A stretch of DNA of 64,000 nucleotides from Litomosoides sigmodontis (GCA_963070105.1 OY718803.1:7173823-7237822); one strand, 5' to 3'. Shown: positions 25,996-39,370, numbered from the stretch's first letter. Translations and numbers: made by a program. The notes: generated from the letters alone by a model not told the origin.

Positions 25996-26045
25996 ACATC
26001 TCACGTGAGAAGCCGGTACTCTTACCGGCTTCTCACGTGAGATGT
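25996..26045. promoter_or_regulatory. Perfect palindrome carrying two CACGTG E-boxes
   Basis: Perfect 23-base arms at 25996-26018 and 26023-26045 are separated by CTCT. Each arm contains TCACGTGA, with CACGTG at 26002-26007 and 26034-26039. It lies about 430 bases upstream of the aha-1 ATG. CACGTG is the known site of ARNT homodimers and of Myc/Max-type and TFEB-type bHLH factors; use here is inference. Confidence 0.7.
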
Positions 26046-26479
26046 TGAGGCAAGTTGAGAACAGCCTTAACGCTTAACTGGCCTCCTAAAGCTGCACAGT
26101 GCAAACTATGGCCAATGCAGTACTTTTAGCAACCGCCACATTAATTAGCATAACTCCCACATATCCAAGGGAAGAGGAAAACACCTGGGAACTCACAATC
26201 ACTGCCACTTTTGCCTTTCTCTCGAAGCCATTGCAGTGAAGCCAAGCCTCACTTCACGCTCTCCTCCAACGAATTTCCCAGTTCGGAAGACAGGGCGGGC
26301 AGTGGCACACGGACAGATAGCCACGGAGCGATTCCCACAGACACGCCGCCCCCACAACGTCCTACCAATCTGAACGAACCACCACGTAAACTTCAACTAC
26401 GTGCATAAAAGGTGTGAAGACAGACAACACACACTAGCAAATACATTGCTTACTCACTCACTCTATCAAGCGGTTGTGC

Positions 26480-26645
26480 GGTAAGTGTATGTGCGTGTGC
26501 GTGTGGGTGGGTGGGTGTGTGTGTGTGTTTTGTGTGCAAATGTCTGGGCGTTGTTTTCCCTTGCGCTGTCCGCTCTCATCTGCGCAATCATCCGATACCA
26601 TAAACATATAGTAGCAGCAGTAGTAGTAGTAGTAGTAGTAGTACA
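26480..26645. repeat. GT-rich and (TAG)n simple repeats
   Basis: A degenerate (GT)n/(GGGT)n tract occupies about 26483-26530. A (TAG/CAG)n trinucleotide tract of about 10 units lies at about 26611-26643. Both are in the aha-1 upstream region. Confidence 0.9.
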
Positions 26646-27681
26646 CCGATCACATCATCAACAAGTGGATGACAGTGGTGCTTGTGTGCATTGTACTGTG
26701 TTCTTAGTCATCGTCGCATTCACTGGTCACTCACTCACGCAGGTCTGCGCAGCAGAGAATAGAACTCACTCGCATCACACCTACAATAATAGCTGTTGTC
26801 CGCGATTGGACGTGCAGTCCATCCATTGTACACCTTTCGCAAATTGGAATTTATAAACGAAAAGCAAGGATGAGAGTGGCGAACTACTGAAGCACAGAGA
26901 TAAAGCAGAGGAGAAGGCTATGAGTTACCGGACGGAAGGGCTCGGACACAGTGACTTGAGAAGACAGTCAGCTCACTGCTCTTTCACACTTAACGACCGA
27001 AATACATTTCCGATAAGCTCAAAATTTTCTAACATAAGTTTTAAACGAAAATGATCGTTGAGCTAACTGCATGCAAATATCCGGCTGCTTTTGCGCTGTT
27101 TTATTCTGTTCTATTTTGAAATGCAAGGCGCTAAATGCACAGTTCAAATGTCGGTTGCTTGGTGTCAGTTTGATGGTGCAGGTTATTTGTGGTGGGGAAG
27201 TTTACGCGGGAGATTGATAGCTTACTGTGTTACTTTCACGGAAGTGGATACGAAGATGAGCTAAAGCTATTCAGTTTCAAATTCATTAAGTATTCCAGTT
27301 GATACAGGAGTTGCTTACTGTTTAAGTGATTGATAAATGAAGCTAGAAGTAATCGGAGGAATCGTTTCGTTGCTAACTTGCATCACGTTACCGCAAATTG
27401 TGACTATTTCATATAGCTAAGAAGTGATGAATGAGTAGTTAGCAGCGCAATTAGGTAATATATTTATATGTGCTATGTTGTGTTACGCAGATGTCCAATA
27501 GACTCGGTTCTACGCATTCCGTTCATCAAAGTTTCGTAACGCATTCTTCATTAGTAATGAGTCGAAAAGCGGCATACATCAGTGGGTAGCATTGTGTTTT
27601 TGTTTTACTGCATAGTCGTAATGGTTCCTGATAACGCTGAGCTTGAAAAACTGAAGGCGAGGTGTAATCTATGAATTTAAG

Positions 27682-30600
27682 ATGTCATCTGGAAACATTA
27701 CAAAGGATAGCGACGTGGAGCGTAATTTTATTTACGAGGCGAACGATCGGGATAGTCGGGATGCCACAATAGACTCACTAACAGGGGAAGCTAAATCCCT
27801 TCTAAATATTCATCAACCGACACAGGTATTTCATACTGATCAGGAAGATTAAAGTTTTGCTTGTGCTTTCCTAATGAGATTTTAGTGTTTTAGGTGGACG
27901 TTTTCCAGAGAGAACAGACGCCAGTGGACTGTCGGAATAGCGTTTTAACTCCCAGCACAATTAAACACACAAGGTTATGCATACTGCCTGAAATATGACT
28001 TAATTTTAAGTAGTTCCACACTCACGATAAGGGATTTTTTAGAAATGTTCCGTCAGATGCGACACCTGTTGCCGCAGCTTTTAGTGAAGGTTGGTTTATT
28101 GTTTTTATCTTCCGTAAAAATAAAACTTGTCAACACTTTGATTTTGGCCATATTTGTAAGTATTGTTTCACTCATTGGAGAATTCAGGAATGTTATCGAT
28201 GCCACATCGCCGCACATATCTGAACATTGCTGAAATTAAGGAGGAAAATAAGCAACTTAAGGCAGAAGTATTCGATTTGAAATCACAGTTGTTTGTGCTG
28301 AAAAGAAGCTTACCGTCAATAGTGAACAATGAAGGAAGAGATTTCACTGAGGAAGTATAACATTGGTTTTCTTCTTCTTATTTTTTCCTCTTTTAAAAGA
28401 AACAGAGAAAGGCGAAAAAGATGACTTGTCAGAACGGCTTCCCAATTCTTAACATTTTCTCAGCTTTAAACATTAGTTTTTTCCATGCGTCTTTAATATT
28501 TAAGTATCCTGGAATAAAAAAAAATTTTTTTGTCATTCTTTTTTTGGAATAAAAAAAATTTTTGTCATTCTTTTTTCAGTATCTGAAAATGCAAACAGAA
28601 CTAGATAATGAAAAAGTTCTCCGAGTAGAAATGGAACAAAAATGGTACTCAGAGAAGAAAAAGTCTGATGAGGAAAGAGCGAAATTTGAAAGTGAAAGAA
28701 AAGATTGGGAGAAAAATCGCGAAAGACTTCTTATGGATAAGGATGAACTTGCAGCCGAATTGAAGGGGGTCACTGCTGCAGTATTTTCCTCAAAACTATT
28801 TGAATCATAGTGCTCGAATGGTTTTCTACTAAGTTTATTTCGCTTACAAGAGCATATTAGTGATTCTTTTTTTGAATTTTTTGATTTTTAGTTCCACCAG
28901 CAGTTATCTGAAAGGTATGGTGAACGCGATGATGGTAACGAAAGTCAGGGCGATAGTTCTTTGAGCACTATCTCGTTGATATCAGAGAGAGGCATGTAAG
29001 TTAAAATACTAAGGTAGCCTTGTTATTTATTGCCTTGTGGATCAATGTCGTGGCCCATTTCCGTCCTTTTTTTTTATACCGTTTATAGAGGTATCTCTAT
29101 TTGATACTAATTAATCATTCCAAATTTTTGCTCAGGGAAATCGAAAAGCTGCGTTCGGTAGTCCTTCAGCAAAGTGTTGATGAGAAAAAGCTCCGATTAA
29201 AAATGGAACATGATATAATTCAATTGCAAGATCAACTGAAGCTTGCTCAAGATGATTTGGCGAAACAAAGTGCTCATTATACGAAAGAGAAAACGCTCTG
29301 TGAGACATTAAAAGCTGAAATCGCAAATCTTCAGGAGACTGCAAACAGGGCCAAACAAGAAGTAGAATATCAGAAGCAGGTGTGGTTTCCTTTTGTTAAT
29401 TTTATTAACTAATTGCAGAACCGTAAACTCAACACAACTAGTCTTCTAATTTACTGCCTTAATTTTTATGTATGGAAACAAACTGAGTAAATTATTGTAA
29501 TTGTTGGAATTGTTACCACATCTCTTTCCCAAAATTTGGCTCTCTACTTACGACATTAATGCATTGGTTAATTAGTGGACATCATGTATACTTGAGAAAT
29601 AAGTTTCTCAACTATTAATTTACGAACTTTTATTTGTTTAACATAGCTTTTCTAGATTTTTGAGGAAGAATTAGCAAAAGCTCACGCTACCAATGAAGTT
29701 GCTTTGAATAAACGGGACCGCACTATTCGTATATTGCTGAAGAAACTAAAATCAGGGGATGCTGAAACGTCATCCAGTTTGAAAGTATGTTTATTAAAGA
29801 AAAGTTTTTTTATAACCGAATTTTCAAATATTTATTGTCATTAAGGAGAGGAACAACTCATGCTCGCTGCATCGTGATGTTGCTAATCTGAATCCTTATG
29901 CTCAAGGGATACTGGATCAAATCAATGAGGTTTGTGCTTTTGTATTATGCATTGTGTCTCTAAAGTCCCTATATCTTTAACGCATTATGAAAATAGTTAA
30001 ATGTTTTTGAAAACTAATGATATAGGTGCAAATAAATAAGAAATTACTTTTGCACTTTTCAATATATCTATTTTACCAAAATCATAAGGTTACAATGGGA
30101 ACATAACATGGATATTTACAGTTTACTGCCGAGAATGATGCTATTCGAAAGAAAGTAATTGAATGGGGTACTGTAAATATTGATCTAACGTCGGAAATTG
30201 AATCTAACGAAACCCCATCTGCGGAAGATGAAAGTTCGGAGTGGAATACGAAGCGCTGTGAACGTGAGGTAGAAGCTTTATTTAGTTATTGGAAAATAAT
30301 AGGTTTTAATATTTTTTTTAGGACGTATTTTACTTTAAATTGTTGTTTATCTAAAGTTTATGTGATTATTCTTTCAGATCATAGTCAATAAAAAGCAAAT
30401 AAAAAAATAAATTATTTGATTGCAAATTAATATGTTCAATAGCAAAGTGAGAAGACTGGATGATATGATTTGGAATACTTTTTCAGAATGAAAAATTGGC
30501 AGCATTCCTAGCACAAAATAAAACTGTGCCTGACGATTTAAACGAGGAAGAATTGGGGGGAAAACTTGCGCTGTTTGATGCTGTAAATGGTTCTGGAGAA

Positions 30601-33600
30601 GGATATTTGAATGAAGAACTTAATAATACCGCAAGAAGTGTGGGTGCTTCTGAAATGGTAATAAAATTTAACTGTGATCTGGACATATGTATTTCTTTTT
30701 TTCGACACAATTTTCCAATAATTTTTTGCTAAGATGTAGTGAAAAGCTAGGTTTTCAGTTGAACATAACATCCGCAGCTGACCTTTTGGGCAAGTCTTTG
30801 GTACTGACAGAAGATCTTGGTGAAGCTAAGAAAATGCTTTCGGTTTTGCAGTCTGCTTGCACACGTCTGTTCGAGAAATTGCGCGGCTCGGCTAATTTCT
30901 TACAGGTACGTTAAACGTTGAGTAGTGCTCTTGCCAGTAGCAAAGTCTTTCTCATTTCGCCGTTCATGGCATAAAATATTGGTGTTTTTAATTGGATGAA
31001 TGATTTTTGTTCACTGACACTGCATCAAAACGTTGCTAATTTTTTTGGTGGGTATGGCTTCTTCAGACACTTCTTGATGAACTGGGTGCGGGTGACCGAG
31101 GCAGAGATGTAATAGCCGAGATACAAGCACTTTGCATCGACCTTGACCAGTCAGTGGCAGTAGCTATTAATGCCAGCCGTAATGTTGAAGGTATTTGAGA
31201 TATGAATACATATGGTCATTTAATAATAATCAGCAAGATCTCTGCTGCTTCAAATTGATTTTGATTATGAGTCTCATTAATTTCATTTTTAATATGTGTG
31301 TCCGTTTTTAGCAGCGGAAGAAAGTATGGGAGAGTTGTCTGCTCATCTGCAACGTTCGCTATTAAATTGTTCTTTCGGCATATCGTCTGTGCCATCTAGT
31401 GAAAATCAACAGGTTTCATTTTGTATCTTTAATTAGTTTTCAGTGATATTAATATATCAATATGCTTTTGTAAGTGAAATGAAATATCTATTGCAGAATG
31501 CATCGGCGCTTTCACGAGTTCATAAAGCCTACAGACAATTGAACACGGATTTAGCAAACGAAAAGATGAGAGCAAATGAAGCTGTAGAACTTAATGAAAA
31601 ATTGAAAGCGCATGTTGGGGATTTGGAGGAGTCGAAACAGAAACTGATCGATGAGTTGCACGAATTGAAGAAAAAATTGGCAGAAAAAGAAGATGAAACA
31701 ATTTCATCAAAGACACAGCTTCAGTACAAGAATCAGCAGTGTGGCGAACTGAACGAAAAAGTGCAACAGCTTCAACAAAAAGTTAAAACAAAAGAAACTC
31801 TCATTGCAGAGAAAGAAGCCGAAATGAAACAGTTAATTGATCAAATGACTAAAAGATGTCGTGAATTAGAAATTCAAATTGCGGAAAATGATCATGTTCT
31901 GAGAATGAAGGATGAATCGATCAAGGTTTAATTCTTAATTTCAAATTACGCTGGATTCAAATGCTTCTCTTGCTTTCTAGGGATCATTACTTTTCGTGGT
32001 TTGCTCATGATTATGGACTTAATAAACGTTTTCGTACAATCGTACAATCGTAGATACATTATAGTCGTTTGTGTGTGCTTAAATTTAATTATGCATTGTT
32101 TTATCTTAAAATATATCGAACTTATATTAATGTGGTATCATTTCGCTAACACTTAAGTAGCATTCTGTATCAAGAATTTAATTCAAAATTTGTATGCATT
32201 CTGTGTTATTGTACATTCCATATACATTCTGTTTAATTCTGTTTTCAGAAACTTGTAACAGACATTCAAAATTATAGCGACCAACTCTTATCAAGCAACA
32301 GTGAGCTGGCTCATTACAGAAAGGTGGTTTGCTTTTTCATATTAGTAGCTATCAGAGCGCATTTTTGGAGGAGAAATATCTTTACCTTAAATAATTATCG
32401 ACTTTGCAGGAGATTACTGAATTAGACAACAAAATGTGTGGATTGATTAATACTGTAAAAGAAACTTTGGGAATTGTTGAGGATCCGATTGATAAACCGA
32501 CTGTAGAATCGACAAGTGCGGACATAGCAGCGTTAGCTCAGGTAATTGAAAACGTAGTAGAAAGACTAATAAGTGAGACGACTAGAACTAGTAAGAAGTA
32601 GTATTAAGTGAAATTTCTTTGTCTTTTGGTTTTACGAGATCAAATTTTTAAAAGTGTTTTATTTTACAGCTCTCTCAAATTGGAGCAGATCTTGAGGAAT
32701 TCACTAAAATCAGCCATTATATCGCTGATTTAAGAAACCAAGTGGTTAAGCTTCAGCAGAATTTGGATCTGTGTGAAGAAAGTCGAAATGCTCTCAATCT
32801 AAAGTGCCGTGGATTATCTGATCAGAATGCTCATCTTGAAGTAAGGGATACATTTTTAATCGGCTCTCAGTAGTGCTAGTGCTGCTTCTGTGGCTATGTG
32901 CAGGAAAATTTTAAATAATATCGTGGTTTCTCTTTATGCACTATTTCTTATTTATTAATCGCTTTTGCATCATATGCAATTATTTTTTTGATCAATTTAC
33001 GAAAAAAAGGATACAGTTTTATTCATTATCGTTTGAAAAATTTTTCAAGGGATTTAAGCGAATAACATTGTGTTACGAATTTCTTGCAGAGTGTTTACTT
33101 CTATTTCAGGCAAAGTATAATGAAACTAAGCAGAAACTGTTAACACTTCAGCATCAAATACAAGTGGAGAAGGAGTCCGTTAAAGTGATGGAAAAAGATT
33201 TACAACATTTAAAATCTGAGAATAGTTGTGTAAAGGAAAACGTAAACTATATTTCTCTAGTACATTTCTGTTTCTTAGTTTCTGTTTCATTTCTGTTTCT
33301 TAGTCATCTTTTCGTTGTTTTTTTTTTTGTAGAATGAAAGATTAACGAATATGTTGATGAATATTGAAGCGAAGTATGAAGAACTGAGTTCAAAGCTAAA
33401 TCGCAGTTCTCTTTCCGATAAACAATATTCTGAACGATATACAATGGTGAGCACTACTTGACGAACTTTTTTCTGATTTTTAGGTAAAAAATTCGAAAAT
33501 CGTACGTGTAAAAGTTTAGTGATCATTAGAGAAGACTTCAACGCAAGTGTCCTACTATAGGTTTAATAAGACATGAATATGAATGTGAGTGTCGAAACAT

Positions 33601-35460
33601 TTAATTATTTCAGACGATTGGTACTATGACTGCTGTGTCTTCGCATGACTTTATGGAATTGACGAATAAGGTAAAAAAAGTGTCGTCATTTACCAAGCGA
33701 ATGTACGCACTTGCAGCACAGTGGGACGATGAGATTGCAGTTACTCGTGGGTAAACGTTTTGCTGTAGTTTTTTTTTTTCAGTGAAGCCCTTCAATGTTT
33801 TGCTTCGTTGCATGTTTTGTGTCAGCAAATTGTTTTTACCTACAGAAATTATAAGGCGTACGAAGTGAATTTATTTCTCATAAAGGAGCAAGTCGCACCA
33901 CGGATTTTTTTGGAAGAACTAACTTTAATAGCCCAAGATTTAGCAGTCGCAATTTAGAATTGAAATTTACTATTTGAACAACAATAAATTACATAATCCT
34001 CAATATATAGCAATAATATTTAGGGTCTCAAGCAAATCGATTGACCTAGATGATTTGTATCATACATACGCCCGAATTTTGAAGGGTTTCTCAGATGGAG
34101 TTAATGAAATGCGAGATAAAATAATATCAGAGGAAGCGAAATTGAAATTATATGTTTCTGAAAATCAAAATTTACACCAGTAAGTTAACTTTTATAGTTA
34201 TTTTTAATGCTGACCACCCATTTATACCAGTCACCCCTTGAGAGAGAACAGTAAAATGGAAATGTTAAGTCTCCATTTTATAATAGACTGCAGTCTGCAC
34301 CACTACTGTGATAAGTAACAAGTAGGCCAATCTGTACAAAGGTCACTATGAGAATTCTTATAAGTCAAATAAGCTGTTGTCGTTTGTACGAGGGAACTAT
34401 AGTACTTGATATTTTATAGGATCAGAACTGAAAGTTCACGATCAAACCAGGACGAATTGGAGAACTCCTATTCCACTGGTTTAAATGTATCACAAAATGG
34501 CAAGTTGTTTAAAAAATAAAGGTAAATTCATATAGCTATTAAGATGCCGAATATGGTTTTTTCAGAACCGGTATCAGTTGACCTTAGAACACTATGTAAT
34601 GATGCCAATCAAATTGTTCAAAAGCTCAAAGCCGTCGCGAATGGATCAGTTAGTTTCGCACACCCTAGCATTATTTTTCGCCAGAAAAAAGATACTTTGT
34701 TTAAAGGAAATTCATTTAAAAATGTTTCAGAATAAGACAGAAGTGCTAGAAGTGCTGTCGAATATGAGGTCGTTACGATTTCAAATCGATTCCTTGCGCA
34801 GATATTCGCAGCATATTGAAAAAACTAAGGAAGATGTTGCTCCAGTAAATTATGATTTTGAAGAGGAATCAAGGCCTTTTTCAGTAGGCTTTGAGTTTCC
34901 TAGACATATTTGTGGTCATTTTCCGTATTATATTTACAAAATCTGATATTTACGGATATAAGATTTTTATGTTTACCTATCTCTCTCTCCTTCTCTTCCA
35001 CCTTTTTTCTCATGTTTCTTAGCTTTTTGAAAATTGCTTTCCATGACGAATTCCAAGTCGTTCAGGTGGAAGCGCTTCAATTAGAGAATGAACGTTTGCA
35101 GTCAATGCTTACCGATGCAAAAATTTTGTTGCAAAGAGCTCATGAGCGACTAAGTAAATTGGTGGGTTTTAATTGAAGTTGTTGCTTTTTTTCACTACCT
35201 ATTCATGCATTTAACATGCATATGTTTTTGTTAGGAAACTAAATTTTTCACTACAAAGTGTTGACAAATCAAGATTTACAAAAATTGAAATGTATTTTTA
35301 AAATTTGATTCAATACAGTGGAGTAATCATTTGCAGCCTAATTCGACGGATATGTGCGAACAGATATTGCGTGAAATGAACGAAATTAGTAAAGCAATGA
35401 AAGCAACAACGCGTGAAGTGCATCGCATAGGAAGACGTAATAAGTGCAAAAAACCATAAA
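27682..35460 (+). CDS. Long coiled-coil protein with centrosomin-like (CM1) motif
   Basis: Probable centrosome or microtubule-organising-centre scaffold. The N-terminal exon (27682-27824) is polar and starts MSSGNITKDSDVERNF. The exon at 28189-28357 carries TYLNIAEIKEENKQLKAEVF and DLKSQLFVLKRSLP. That pattern (a leading E.K.EN..LK, then L..RL or similar) resembles the Cnn_1N/CM1 motif, which in centrosomin and CDK5RAP2 binds gamma-tubulin complexes. Nearly all later exons encode heptad-type coiled coil: LDNEKVLRVEMEQKW near 28590, KMEHDIIQLQDQLKLAQDDL near 29200, a 430-base exon at about 31497-31925, and further ones to NEISKAMKATTREVHR before the TAA at 35458-35460. About 24 exons are visible; most borders are approximate. 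It could be the filarial counterpart of SPD-5, whose sequence diverges quickly, but I cannot establish that. Confidence 0.65.
28511..28576 (+). repeat. Tandem duplication of a polypyrimidine tract
   Basis: A unit running from GGAATAAAA through TGTCATTC to a T-run at 28511-28545 is repeated at 28546-28576, slightly shortened. It lies directly before the CAG acceptor at 28577-28579 of the centrosomin-like gene. Confidence 0.9.
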
Positions 35461-35885
35461 TATTTTTATAGAATCTCACGAATTCATTTCCTAACTGCCT
35501 TGACCTCCATACTTATCATTCATTAGTTATCCTTTCTTAACCAAAAACTTTATAATCAAAATTTTCGAACTTCTTATTTCTAGTTTATATACGTTCGTGG
35601 AAAATAGGTCACAAGTGAAGAACTGCCAGCATTTGAAATTTTATAAATGAACTGCATTGAAACTTCACGCATTCATCGTTAATCTTGATAAAGATGTGTA
35701 CCTTCCGTCGAATTGCTTCGGATTTCTGTTATTTGAATAAAATGCTTCTGCCGCAGTGGATATTGGAGTTATTGCAAATCTAATCACGAAACAATGAACT
35801 TTACAAAATGACTAGATATAAAATGTCAAAGCAGTAAGTTTCGGAGGAGTAACACGCTCAAACGGTTAAATATTTCGCTTTTATT
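35461..35885. other. Convergent intergenic region
   Basis: About 425 AT-rich bases between the stop codons of the centrosomin-like gene and of GTPBP3. No coding signal seen. Confidence 0.6.
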
Positions 35886-38535
35886 TCATTTCCCAATACA
35901 AAAAGAGGAAAATACTTGATCAAGGATCTGTTCGTTTACAATTGCGCCTGTCATCTCACCAAGGTAGTCCGATACGTCGCGCAACAGTTCTGCTATAATA
36001 GCGACATCATTCGCTTTCAGTGCCTTAAACAGTTAAAAATGAAAAATTGGCGCCAATTTTTAGACCTGAACATGGTGAAAATAGTAGTCACTACTGAAAA
36101 ATATCAAGCCAGGAAAAAAATGCAGGTCAGTTGCGTGAACTTCGAGATCGTTTTGTGTTTTCCAGTTAAGGCAAGGGGAGAAAGCTTTGAGGCTTGATCA
36201 AAAAATCTAAGATACCTTTTTAAGGGCAAAGATAGATTGCTTCATCAGTAACCGATGAACCTGACTGCTCAGAAGGACGCCATCATCGGACATTGGACAC
36301 ATCTCATTAATATGTTCACAAATAATTTTAAGCTAAAATTACACAAAATTAGAAATGATGAAAACAATCAGGCATAAACAGATGAACATATCACCATGAG
36401 AAGTGATTTCTGAATATTACCAAAATTAGTAACAGTACACTTTCAATTATATTTTGAAAAACAAAATATTTAGGATAATTATATGAGATTGTAACTGAAT
36501 TACAGACTGACTAGCGAATTGATCCCTTCACCGGAAATGCATGATATATAAATAGCAGGCCATGGAAGACCTCTATTATTTGAGATGTTATGTAAATCAC
36601 ATTTATTGAGAGCAACAAAAACGGGTGTATTTTCTTCGATACGACACCACGAAAGTACTGAGCGGACACCTGTTTCAAAATCCTCGCACATATTACTATC
36701 TATTACTACAATCACAATATCTGCCTCCATCGCTCTATAAACAGATATTTTGATGCCGTTTATTCATACCTAATTTCTCCTAATTCCAGAACGAAATTCA
36801 TTTAATCGATTACTATAAATTCCACTAGTCCCGATGTTCTAAGATCATAAAAAAGTAACCAACTGCGTAGATAAGATAATAAAATAATGTTATGGAAAAA
36901 TGTAAGATTCGTCATTCGTTTTAATGAGCGTCAGATAGTCACGCGTTTGGGGAAGTAATACTTACACTCATAATTCATTGGAGCGGAAAACTGAACAACC
37001 TTTGCAGTGTCCTCTGGATACCTTCTGCTTCCAAAGAATCCAAAGGAGTTTCACGAATTCCTGCAGTATCGACAATGGTAACCGGAATAGACGAAAGTTG
37101 AACTGTTGCTTCCAACGAGTCACGAGTCGTTCCTTCAATGTCTGATACGATAGCCATATCCCTGTTCACTATAAATACTTGATTCGAGCATACAAAAATG
37201 AATTTTTTATTAGATAAATCTCCGAGCAGTAAAAAATTACCTATATGATTAAATAAACTGCTTTTTCCAACATTTGCTTGTCCGAGAATAACTATCCTTA
37301 AGCCGTTATTGATTAAAGACCCTCGATGCATTTGTTCTTGGATAGTGTTCAATTCGTTAATCATTGAACTAATTGCAGCAAGAACATCTTCCCACTGAAA
37401 GCTAATATCATCACCAAAATCAATAGACGCTTCTACGGAAGCACGTATTTCGATAAGTTGTTTCCTTATGCCTTCCATCGCTTTATCTGAAAGTGATAAT
37501 GTCATCGTCGCATAACTACTAGCACTAATTCTAAGCACAAACAACTCGCCTAAAGTATTCGCGTGTAAAGCTAGACGTCGCTGACGCTGCGTTCGTGCAG
37601 CCAAAAGACTTGCAAGCGACTGTACTTCCTGTAACGTCATCTTTCCATTGAAAAATGACCTACAAAATCAAACATAAAGTTTGAGTTACGTTTGGCGAAG
37701 ATTTACAGCATTCTAAGAATTTAAAATTAAACCATTTTTATACCTTTTCGTAAATTCTCCAGCCTTTGCAGGTTGCATATTGTCGATTTGCGATAATGCT
37801 TCCAACAAACAGTCAACAACCGCTCTACTACCGTGCACGTAGAATTCAGCCACATCTTCTCCAGTTGATGTTTTCGGACCTAAACTTACAAACATGACCC
37901 ACTATCATCCTGACCCATTTCAAGAGATTTTTTCAATTCTCATCATTAGTTTCGACAACCTTTGCAGAATAAACAAATAATTTCAGTTGCTAGTTATATT
38001 TACACTTCCTATTGCTTCAATATCTGAAAATAAAACATCCACAGAAAAATCGAGCAGATAGAATCCGGAAGGCATCAAACAGGTCAAATAGAAAATTTAC
38101 TTTGGACGAATCCTTTCCACTAGGAATTAAGACGGCTAATATGACTTTTTGTTCTCAACAAAAAACATTCATGCTTTTTAAAAAAGGACCTGGTAGAAAA
38201 ACTGCCATGCCTCGGTCAATAAGCTCTCCACCTCGTTGAATATTCGCATAAAATAATTGCCTAGGTAGAATTTTTTTCCGACCCGTAAGCTCCTCTAGAC
38301 ATCGCCGACTTTCTTTCCCTATTTTTACAAGAATTTTATCAGCGGAAAACGTGCTTTTACGGAACAATGTACCAAGCAAAGTACTATTCAAAAATACTGA
38401 AGAAATTCCAAAGGACTAAATGAACCAACCGGAAACTCGGATAACTGATATGGCGGCAGGTAATGCACCAGAACTCAGGGCAAATATTGTGGAATAACGG
38501 TTCAGATACCTTAATACAGCGTATGCTTCCAGCAT
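35886..38535 (-). CDS. GTPBP3: Mitochondrial tRNA-modification GTPase GTPBP3 / MnmE (MSS1)
   Basis: With MTO1, this GTPase makes the 5-taurinomethyl or carboxymethylaminomethyl group on U34 of mitochondrial tRNAs. The start [20 protein letters not shown] lies at 38535. The N-terminal tetrahydrofolate-binding domain spans exons near 38535-38440, 38391-38160 ([14 protein letters not shown]) and 37895-37745 ([26 protein letters not shown]). The helical and G domains are in 37640-36995: P-loop GQANVGKS, then SDIEGTTRD, and DTAGIRE for the DxxG motif. NKCD is in the exon 36740-36520. The helical C-terminus ([29 protein letters not shown]) ends in the hallmark FCIGK with its catalytic cysteine, then TGA. 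Introns rule out a bacterial (Wolbachia) insertion. The C. elegans name is, I believe, mtcu-1. Confidence 0.92.
37169..37240 (-). other. 72-base intron without stop codons in GTPBP3
   Basis: The intron between the P-loop exon (ending NHI) and the exon starting [12 protein letters not shown] is exactly 72 bases. It has a GTAATT donor and a TTATAG acceptor and reads through without stops. If retained, it would add 24 residues between the G1 and G2 motifs of the GTPase domain. Confidence 0.75.
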
Positions 38536-39370
38536 TTTCCCGTATTACACACCAAGAACTTGTACTAAAGCACTAATAGAAGCTCACTGCTCACGAATAA
38601 CCGCAATAATTAGATCAGAAACAAAATTACATATGAGGAATACTAGATTTGAACTGAATAAGCACCATCTGTATTTAGGATATTTAGAATCTGGTAGTGT
38701 CACCCTGGCAAAAAGAAAACTTCAGAATCTTATATTTGACTAGTGAATTGCAAAATAAAATTCGATATATCGATAGGAACGACCAGCATTCGCTTTATTC
38801 AAGCAACTAATTCTAAAAGCAACACAATAACGCCAGAGAATACCACTACTTATTACTTTTATCAGTATATTCTTATACAAAGCATGAAAAATCATCAATA
38901 AAACATAATCCGAAAATTTCTAAATATTAAATATTATAATACAAATTATATGGCGTGTAAAAAATACAACGTCAACATCGGCAAAAAATATACCAAAACC
39001 AGCCAATTTTTTAATGTATGTTTCTGAACTTAACCCATCTTCATGTACTTTATGAAACATCTAACACTATTACTACTTCACTTGTCAATTGATGCGTTAT
39101 TTTGTACCAAATTTTCGTAATGCTTTCAAAAATAGCACGAAATGAAACCAAAAAAGTGCGAGTGCACGAGACAAACTAAAGGACTGAATGTACGACCGGT
39201 TCGACGCGAAAATTTTAACATCATATTGCAGACAATAACAGTGTTAATACAAGTCCCTATTAATGAAGAGATGTTGGATGATAAGAGAAATGAAAAAAAT
39301 GAAAAAATCATAAACAATTAGAAGTAATGACTCTTACAATCTAGGCTACTAAATTCTAGAACAGTAAAGC
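38536..39370. other. Intergenic region GTPBP3 / SOCS gene
   Basis: About 835 AT-rich bases between the GTPBP3 start and the 3' end of the SOCS gene. It should contain the GTPBP3 promoter. Its short open frames show no family resemblance. Confidence 0.5.

Larger units (their letters stand above)
25571..27681. other. Divergent regulatory region aha-1 / centrosomin-like gene
   Basis: A 2.1 kb non-coding region between two divergent starts. It contains a bZIP/CRE-like TGACGTAA at 25905-25912, a palindrome with two E-boxes at 25996-26045, a GC-richer stretch at 26170-26410 and simple repeats at 26480-26645. Open frames here (poly-Tyr, poly-Val) are translations of microsatellites. I see no real gene. 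Confidence 0.6.

Noticed and set aside
26458..26856. Open frames rich in Tyr or Val next to aha-1
   Set aside because: They are translations of GT and TAG simple repeats on both strands, with no splice context or family match.
34252..34296. Short hairpin and AGACTGCAGTCT palindrome in a centrosomin-like intron
   Set aside because: Nine- and six-base arms are within chance expectation for 64 kb.
35916..36197. Plus-strand frame of 93 codons
   Set aside because: It is the antisense of the GTPBP3 C-terminal exon that ends in FCIGK.
35886..38535. MnmE-like gene as a Wolbachia transfer
   Set aside because: Several introns with normal worm splice sites and the eukaryote-type order show that it is the nuclear GTPBP3 gene.
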